The notes under the pieces: model-generated
The model's database searches: none
Told to the model about the DNA's origin: nothing
The model's input: the letters and a program-made list of their open reading frames with translations, nothing else
Made by a program: the position numbers and the translations under genes
Assembly (NCBI RefSeq): GCF_900143065.1
Contig: NZ_FRCX01000013.1
Span: 1 to 64,000, forward strand
From: Duganella sacchari
GTDB lineage: Bacteria; Pseudomonadota; Gammaproteobacteria; Burkholderiales; Burkholderiaceae_D
DNA length: 64,000 nucleotides
Direction of reading: 5' to 3'
Part shown: positions 59,612 to 64,000 of the stretch, piece after piece
How the letters are laid out: every line of letters begins with the position of its first letter
How positions within the stretch are numbered: the stretch's first letter is position 1

Positions 59612-60756
59612 TAAAAAGTCCCCGGTAACAGAATATTTTTATCGACCTGGCGCACATCGCGCAGGCCACAGAACGCCATCGTCAGATCCAGCTCATTGCG
59701 GATGATCTGCAGGCACTTGCTGACGCCCTCCTCACCCATCGCACCCAGGCCGTACAGGAAAGGACGGCCGATGTAGACGCCTTGCGCGCCCAGCGCCAAG
59801 GCCTTGATGACATCCTGGCCGGAGCGGATGCCGCCATCCATATGCACTTCAATCTGCTTGCCCACCGCATCGACAATGCCGGGCAGCGCGCGGATCGACG
59901 ACTCGGCGCCATCGAGCTGGCGGCCGCCGTGGTTGGAGACGATGAGCGCATCGGCGCCGCTTTCAACACAAAGGCGCGCATCTTCCGCATCCATAATGCC
60001 TTTGATGATCAGCTTACCGCCCCAGCGCTGCTTGATCCACTCCACATCCTTCCACGACAAACCAAGGTCAAACTGCTGCGAGGTCCACGACGACAGCGAA
60101 GACATGTCCGACACCGACGTCGCATGGCCAACGATGTTGCCGAAGGTGCGCCGTTTGGTGCCCAGCATGCCCAGGCACCAGCGCGGCTTGGTCGCCAGGT
60201 TGATCAGGTTCGCGATGGTCAGCTTGGGCGGCGCCGACAGACCGTTGCGCAAATCCTTGTGGCGCTGGCCCAGCACCTGCAAATCCAGCGTCAGCACCAG
60301 CGCCGAGCAGCGCGCGGCTTTGGCGCGGTCGATCAGGCGGTTGATGAAATCGCGGTCCTTCATCACATACAGCTGGAACCAGAACGGCTTGCTGGTGTTG
60401 GCGGCGATATCCTCGATCGAGCAGATGCTCATGGTGGACAGCGTGAACGGTACGCCGAATTTTTCCGCAGCCTTGGCGGCGAGGATTTCGCCATCGGCAT
60501 GCTGCATGCCGGTGAGTCCCGTCGGCGCCAGGGCGACCGGCATCGCCACGTCCTGACCAATCATGGTGCTGGCAACGCAACGGTTTTCAAGATTCACCGC
60601 CACGCGCTGACGGAATTTGATGCCGGCGAAGTCTGCGTGATTGGCGCGATAGGTGGATTCGGTCCAGGAGCCGGCATCAGCGTAATCGTAAAACATGCGC
60701 GGCACACGCTTCTTGGCCAATCTGCGCAGGTCTTCAATATTAGTGATGATGCTCAT
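59611..60756 (-). CDS. FMN-dependent alpha-hydroxyacid oxidising enzyme (LldD-like)
   Basis: The 381-residue FMN TIM-barrel enzyme oxidises L-lactate or another L-2-hydroxyacid. Motifs include the N-terminal RRLAKKRVPRMFYDYADAGS, ALAPTGLTGMQHADGE, FWFQLYVMKDRDF, LIIKGIMDAEDAR with catalytic Lys, and VSNHGGRQLDGAESS with the catalytic His and Arg. I chose ATG 60756 (MSIITNIED) over the GTG six bases upstream. No lactate permease is nearby, and the downstream VOC gene hints at a less usual substrate. Confidence 0.93.
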   Translation of the reverse strand: MSIITNIEDLRRLAKKRVPRMFYDYADAGSWTESTYRANHADFAGIKFRQRVAVNLENRCVASTMIGQDVAMPVALAPTGLTGMQHADGEILAAKAAEKFGVPFTLSTMSICSIEDIAANTSKPFWFQLYVMKDRDFINRLIDRAKAARCSALVLTLDLQVLGQRHKDLRNGLSAPPKLTIANLINLATKPRWCLGMLGTKRRTFGNIVGHATSVSDMSSLSSWTSQQFDLGLSWKDVEWIKQRWGGKLIIKGIMDAEDARLCVESGADALIVSNHGGRQLDGAESSIRALPGIVDAVGKQIEVHMDGGIRSGQDVIKALALGAQGVYIGRPFLYGLGAMGEEGVSKCLQIIRNELDLTMAFCGLRDVRQVDKNILLPGTF

Positions 60757-60850
60757 GCACACACTCCCGTCACTATGATCGTCAGATCATCGGGCATTTT
60801 CAAGAAAATGCCAATAGGAATGTGTGCCTGGCGGACGTCAGGCAAAAAGC

Positions 60851-60882
60851 AAAAGGGCCTGATGATTTCTCATCAGGCCCTT
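60851..60882 (-). terminator. Intrinsic terminator of the tRNA-Arg cluster
   Basis: AAGGGCCTGATG (60853-60864) and CATCAGGCCCTT (60871-60882) make a perfect 12-bp stem. On the minus strand the stem is followed by T residues (complement of 60851-60854). It ends the three-tRNA transcript. Confidence 0.9.
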
Positions 60883-60891
60883 CTACATATT

Positions 60892-60968
60892 TGGTGCGGC
60901 TGGCAGGAATCGAACCCACGACCCCTTGGTTCGTAGCCAAGTACTCTATCCAGCTGAGCTACAGCCGC
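60892..60968 (-). tRNA. tRNA-Arg(ACG), copy 3 of the cluster
   Basis: The 77-nt minus-strand gene includes an encoded CCA end. The acceptor stem is GCGGCTG/CAGCCGC, the D-loop region has TAGCTCAGCTGGATAGAGTA and the anticodon loop is CTACGAA with anticodon ACG (read as ICG). The T-loop is GGTTCGATTCC. It is closest to the terminator. Confidence 0.97.
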
Positions 60969-61029
60969 TTAACTTTTACAACTTCTACTACTTGCCAAAC
61001 AGACTCGACAGTCTATTCAACTTTAATTC

Positions 61030-61106
61030 TGGTGCGGCTGGCAGGAATCGAACCCACGACCCCTTGGTTCGTAGCCAAGTACTCTATCCAGCTGAGCTAC
61101 AGCCGC
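61030..61106 (-). tRNA. tRNA-Arg(ACG), copy 2 of the cluster
   Basis: The 77-nt gene is identical to the other two copies, with encoded CCA and anticodon ACG. It is separated from copy 3 by a 61-bp spacer unrelated to the next spacer. Confidence 0.97.
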
Positions 61107-61183
61107 GCAAAACAAGAAGATTATAACAAGCTCTTTCTCGTTTGAAAACAGAAGAATCTTCCAACTCTCCTGGGTAAAACTAG

Positions 61184-61260
61184 TGGTGCGGCTGGCAGGA
61201 ATCGAACCCACGACCCCTTGGTTCGTAGCCAAGTACTCTATCCAGCTGAGCTACAGCCGC
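61184..61260 (-). tRNA. tRNA-Arg(ACG), copy 1 of the cluster
   Basis: The 77-nt gene is identical to the other copies and is the first transcribed. A 77-bp spacer separates it from copy 2. The 195 bp between it and the upstream gene at 61456 are AT-rich and probably hold the cluster promoter; I cannot fix its position. Confidence 0.97.
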
Positions 61261-61455
61261 ACTGTGCAGTTATTATAAAGCATTAATTTTGTTTTGCAAA
61301 GTTTGATATTTTCTATCATTTATTTGATAAGGCGACTTAATCACCAAACCAACTACCAAGCAAAACTGCTTCACTTCTGCGTCTTTCAAACAGCATGCCG
61401 CTCGAAAGAAGCAGCATTATAGGGATACTCCCCTAGCTTGTCCAGCACTCTGTCA

Positions 61456-61683
61456 TCAGGTACCAAACTCGGCCGCCGCCTTGGCCGACCACAAGGCTTC
61501 ATTGTAGGAGGGATAGGGAATGCCATAGCAGTCTATCTGCCCATCCGCACCGACAAACTTGATCCACCACCCAGCGGCATCCGACAAAATGGCGATATCG
61601 CCTTCGCCGCAATGCCCGTTGATTTGCTCGTCCTGCTCCAGCACAACGATATTCACCTTGCGGTGCTTTACTACTGTAGCCAT
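61456..61683 (-). CDS. Small hypothetical protein
   Basis: The 75-residue acidic protein (VNIVVLEQDEQINGHCGEGD, then WWIKFVGADGQIDCYGIPYP) has no signal or membrane segment and looks like a small beta-rich fold. A perfect AAGGAGG precedes the ATG at 61683, so it is translated well. I recognise no family. It is on the same strand as the tRNA cluster, 195 bp upstream of it. Confidence 0.65.
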   Translation of the reverse strand: MATVVKHRKVNIVVLEQDEQINGHCGEGDIAILSDAAGWWIKFVGADGQIDCYGIPYPSYNEALWSAKAAAEFGT

Positions 61684-61808
61684 ACGCCCTCCTTTCTGAC
61701 TTCATTCATGGCAGTGATTGCGCACATCACGAATTAAAATTTGCATTGATTTGCGCATTGCAGCATCATTCATCTGTCTCCTCTATTCTCCTCCAAGGAA
61801 ATAGATTT

Positions 61809-61837
61809 AGCCCGCTCACTGTAGCGGGCTTTTTTTT
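61809..61837 (+). terminator. Strong intrinsic terminator without an annotated gene before it
   Basis: AGCCCGCT (61809-61816) and AGCGGGCT (61823-61830) form a perfect 8-bp stem followed by seven T residues on the plus strand. No plus-strand gene lies upstream within the spacer; the preceding gene (61456-61683) is on the minus strand. It could end a small RNA starting within 61684-61808. Confidence 0.8.
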
Positions 61838-61900
61838 AACCGTGTACGATGCATCTGGCTCCGCCTTTCATAAGACAGATAAAGAGAACGCTCGCACCGC

Positions 61901-62719
61901 ATGAACTCCCCTTCCGCCGTCACGCCGCCCGCCCCAGATTGGTCCAACACCGCCGTGGGCGATCCCGCAGCCTGGCCCGCCAGCCTGCGGCTGACCGTCG
62001 ACATCCTGCTGAATTCACCACAAGCCATGCTGCTCATGTGGGGGGCGCAGCAAATCATGATTTACAACGCCGCCTATGCCGAACTGATCGGCCTGCCCAG
62101 CCTGCGTGCACCTGGCGGTAATGTACCATCCATGCAGCCCTCCGCGTGGAGCTGGAACAGCAATGCCCTTGCCGAGGCGCGCGCCGGTCGCAGCCTCAGC
62201 TATCGCGGCGCCAGCCTGCCGGTCTGGCGCAACAGCCGCACGGAACAGCAGTCGCTGGATCTGTATTACACCCCCGTCCGTGATGATAACGGTGTCGCCG
62301 GCATTCTCTGCACGCTGGCGCCGGCCCCCATCGCGCCGCTGGCGGACAGCACAACGCCGCTGCGCCTGCTGGTGGTGGAAGACAACGCGGACGCCCGCTA
62401 CCTGGTCTGCGAAACCCTGCGCGCGCTGGGCCACGAGGTGGAAGATGTGGCCGCCGGAGAAGATGCACTGCCCCTGCTCGCCACGCGGCATTTCGACGTG
62501 CTGTTCACCGACGTCAGCCTGCCCGGCATGTCCGGCGTCGACCTCGCTCGCCATGCCCGGCAAAAGACGCCAGAGCTGGCGCTGCTGTTTGCATCCGGCT
62601 ATGGCGACGAACTCACGCGCCACCTGGATTTCCCGTCGCAATCCCTGCAAAAACCTTACGATATCGAGGATCTGCAAGCGGTGCTGGAAAAAATTGCCGC
62701 CAAGCTGCACGCGCCTTGA
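61901..62719 (+). CDS. PAS-like sensor domain with C-terminal receiver
   Basis: The 272-residue protein has an N-terminal PAS-like domain (DWSNTAVGDPAAWPASLRLT, then MIYNAAYAELIGL) of about 140 residues, a linker, and a CheY-type receiver at 152-268 (LRLLVVEDNADARYL, phospho-acceptor in VLFTDVSLPGMSGVD, Lys in SLQKPYD). It lacks an output domain. It precedes a PAS-GAF histidine kinase gene on the same strand by 68 bp and is likely its partner, a layout common in phytochrome-like or stress networks. The start codon lacks a strong ribosome site. Confidence 0.82.
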   Translation: MNSPSAVTPPAPDWSNTAVGDPAAWPASLRLTVDILLNSPQAMLLMWGAQQIMIYNAAYAELIGLPSLRAPGGNVPSMQPSAWSWNSNALAEARAGRSLSYRGASLPVWRNSRTEQQSLDLYYTPVRDDNGVAGILCTLAPAPIAPLADSTTPLRLLVVEDNADARYLVCETLRALGHEVEDVAAGEDALPLLATRHFDVLFTDVSLPGMSGVDLARHARQKTPELALLFASGYGDELTRHLDFPSQSLQKPYDIEDLQAVLEKIAAKLHAP

Positions 62720-62787
62720 GTTAGCCTGAGCCCACCGCATGTCCAACCGTGCGGAGCTGGCGTTGAGGTTGGCGCTAAAATCATTGC

Positions 62788-64000
62788 ATGATCCCGAACG
62801 ACCCCATCGCCACCGCGCCTGTTGCGCCAGATGCGCACGAAGAGCTACGGCGCGCAAGGGAAGCATTACGCCAAAGCCAGCTGGAATTGCGCGCGTTGGC
62901 CAACTCGATGCCGCAGCTTGCGTGGATTGCCGAGCAAGACGGCACCATGGTCTGGTACAACGACCGCTGGTATGACTACACCGGCACCACGCCGGAGCAG
63001 ATGGCGGGCGATGGCTGGAAACGCGCCTACGCACCGGACTGCATCGACCTCATGGAAGCCCATTGGCAGCAATCGCGCGCTGACGGCACACCGTTCGAAC
63101 TGGAAGTTCCGATCCGTAGCGCCACCGGCGAATTCCGCTGGTTTTTGACGCGCGCCAATCCCGTCCATGGCAGCGATGGCAAGGTGCTGCGCTGGTTCGG
63201 CACCAGCACGGACGTCGATCAGGTCAAGCGCGTACAGGAAGCCTTGCGCGATGAGACTGCCGTACTGGAACTACTCAACCACACCGGTACCGTGCTGGCA
63301 TCGCAGCGCGACCTGCATCCCTTGTTGCAAGAAGTGACGGACGCCGCCACGAGCGCCAGCGGCGCACGCTACGGCGCTTTGTTCTATCACACCACCAACA
63401 GCGCCGGCGAAGCCATGGTGCTGCATACGCTGTCGAGCGGCACGCCGGCCGCGTTCTGGCAATTTGGCCAGCCGCGCTCCACCGCCCTGTTCGGCCCCAG
63501 CATGCGCGGCGAAAGCATCGTGCGCTGCGACGATGTGCAGCAAGATCCGCGCTACAGCAAAGATACACCCCATCAAGGCATCCCGGCTGACCACCCGCCG
63601 GTGCGCAGTTATCTGGCAGTGCCGGTGGCGCTGCGTAATGGCATAACCATCGGCTGCCTGTTCTTCGGCCATCCCGAACCGGGGATTTTTGACGAGCGCA
63701 CCGAGCGCATCATTGCCGGCATCGCCGGTCAGGCCGCCATCGCCATCGACAACGCCCGGCTGTACGAGTCGGAGCGCCAGGCGCGCGCCGAGGCCGAGCG
63801 CACCAGCCAGCTGAAAGATGAGTTCCTGGCCACCCTGTCCCACGAGTTACGCACGCCACTGACCGCGATCCTGGGCTGGTCGCAAGTCTTGCGGCGCGGC
63901 AACCGCGACCAGAGCGACCTCAACCGCGGCCTGCAAACCATCGAGCGCAACGCCCGGAACCAGGCCCAGCTGATCGAAGACCTGCTGGACATGAGCAGCA
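62788..64000 (+). CDS. PAS-GAF sensor histidine kinase, truncated by window end
   Basis: The reading frame from ATG 62788 is open to the end of the window (404 residues seen). It has an N-terminal coiled coil, a PAS domain at about 40-155 (LANSMPQLAWIAEQDGTMVW, RWFGTSTDVD), a GAF domain at about 165-325 (LPAVPVALRNG-like SYLAVPVALRNGITIGCLFF) and the start of HisKA with FLATLSHELRTPLTAILGW. The HATPase domain must lie beyond 64000. There is no membrane segment, so it is cytoplasmic. It probably phosphorylates the receiver protein encoded just upstream. Confidence 0.9.
   Translation, partial: MIPNDPIATAPVAPDAHEELRRAREALRQSQLELRALANSMPQLAWIAEQDGTMVWYNDRWYDYTGTTPEQMAGDGWKRAYAPDCIDLMEAHWQQSRADGTPFELEVPIRSATGEFRWFLTRANPVHGSDGKVLRWFGTSTDVDQVKRVQEALRDETAVLELLNHTGTVLASQRDLHPLLQEVTDAATSASGARYGALFYHTTNSAGEAMVLHTLSSGTPAAFWQFGQPRSTALFGPSMRGESIVRCDDVQQDPRYSKDTPHQGIPADHPPVRSYLAVPVALRNGITIGCLFFGHPEPGIFDERTERIIAGIAGQAAIAIDNARLYESERQARAEAERTSQLKDEFLATLSHELRTPLTAILGWSQVLRRGNRDQSDLNRGLQTIERNARNQAQLIEDLLDMSS

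Noticed and set aside
60822..61232. Small open frames across the tRNA cluster
   Set aside because: They are translations of the tRNA genes themselves, repeated three times.

Overview
The window is 64 kb of a GC-rich chromosome with dense, short-spaced genes. Gene content points to a betaproteobacterium of the order Burkholderiales, most like Oxalobacteraceae (Massilia/Duganella type). The signs are the urease operon layout, a FecI/FecR iron system, Ku/LigD repair, many c-di-GMP and hybrid-kinase proteins and a Fap-like amyloid cluster. This placement is an inference from gene content, not from a marker gene. No rRNA, CRISPR array, prophage or complete insertion sequence is visible.

Layout. 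1-650: repeats resembling the end of an IS21-type element run directly into a DUF1304 membrane-protein gene whose own start has been replaced. 650-4860: an AT-richer island with a C39-peptidase ABC exporter and an HlyD-type partner, divergent from three tandem tiny peptide genes. Their products end in double-glycine-type leaders followed by cores of only 8-10 residues, all beginning with Pro. I consider this the least described system here. 4900-8430: a membrane protein, an ArsR regulator with an old-yellow-enzyme reductase, and a periplasmic metallo-hydrolase. 8534-12362: a cell-surface-signalling iron locus in which the ECF sigma factor and the FecR anti-sigma factor are one polypeptide, followed by a TonB receptor with an STN signalling domain. 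12359-18330: a sigma-54-controlled cluster resembling functional amyloid in Pseudomonas (Fap), with a Gly/Ala-rich repeat subunit, two small exported proteins, a C39 peptidase, an outer-membrane barrel and a dedicated enhancer-binding regulator.

18474-24800: an acyltransferase, then ureDABCEFG plus a HupE/UreJ nickel permease, behind a consensus sigma-54 promoter and an NtrC-type site. 24868-30831: a small orphan, two nearly identical spore-coat-U proteins, an epimerase-like protein, a DUF945 protein and a DUF885 peptidase-like protein. 30856-37382: a REC-PAS-GGDEF-EAL protein, a hybrid kinase and a SulP transporter. 37528-42109: a possible orphan Imm52 immunity protein, Ogt, a TetR regulator with an operator on the promoter of a divergent thiolase, and a variant diguanylate cyclase. 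42319-46803: SDR, Ku and LigD (non-homologous end joining). 46958-54505: a Lys/Ala-rich exported protein, a complete RND efflux pump, and a catalytically degenerate alpha/beta-hydrolase with a small exported partner. 54630-60756: LysR, hydroxyacid dehydrogenase, GNAT, LysR, DJ-1/PfpI, a monooxygenase, a VOC protein and an FMN alpha-hydroxyacid oxidase. 60892-61260: three identical tRNA-Arg(ACG) genes. 61456-64000: a small orphan, a PAS/receiver protein and a PAS-GAF histidine kinase cut by the window edge.

Two themes link the loci. The first is secretion processed by C39 peptidases: one is built into the ABC exporter and one stands alone in the Fap-like cluster. The second is sigma-54 control, with one promoter for nitrogen (urease) and one for the amyloid-like operon, each with a plausible upstream activator site. 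Start sites were moved from the longest reading frame where a ribosome binding site, promoter or family alignment required it. All statements come from reading the sequence; no database search was run.
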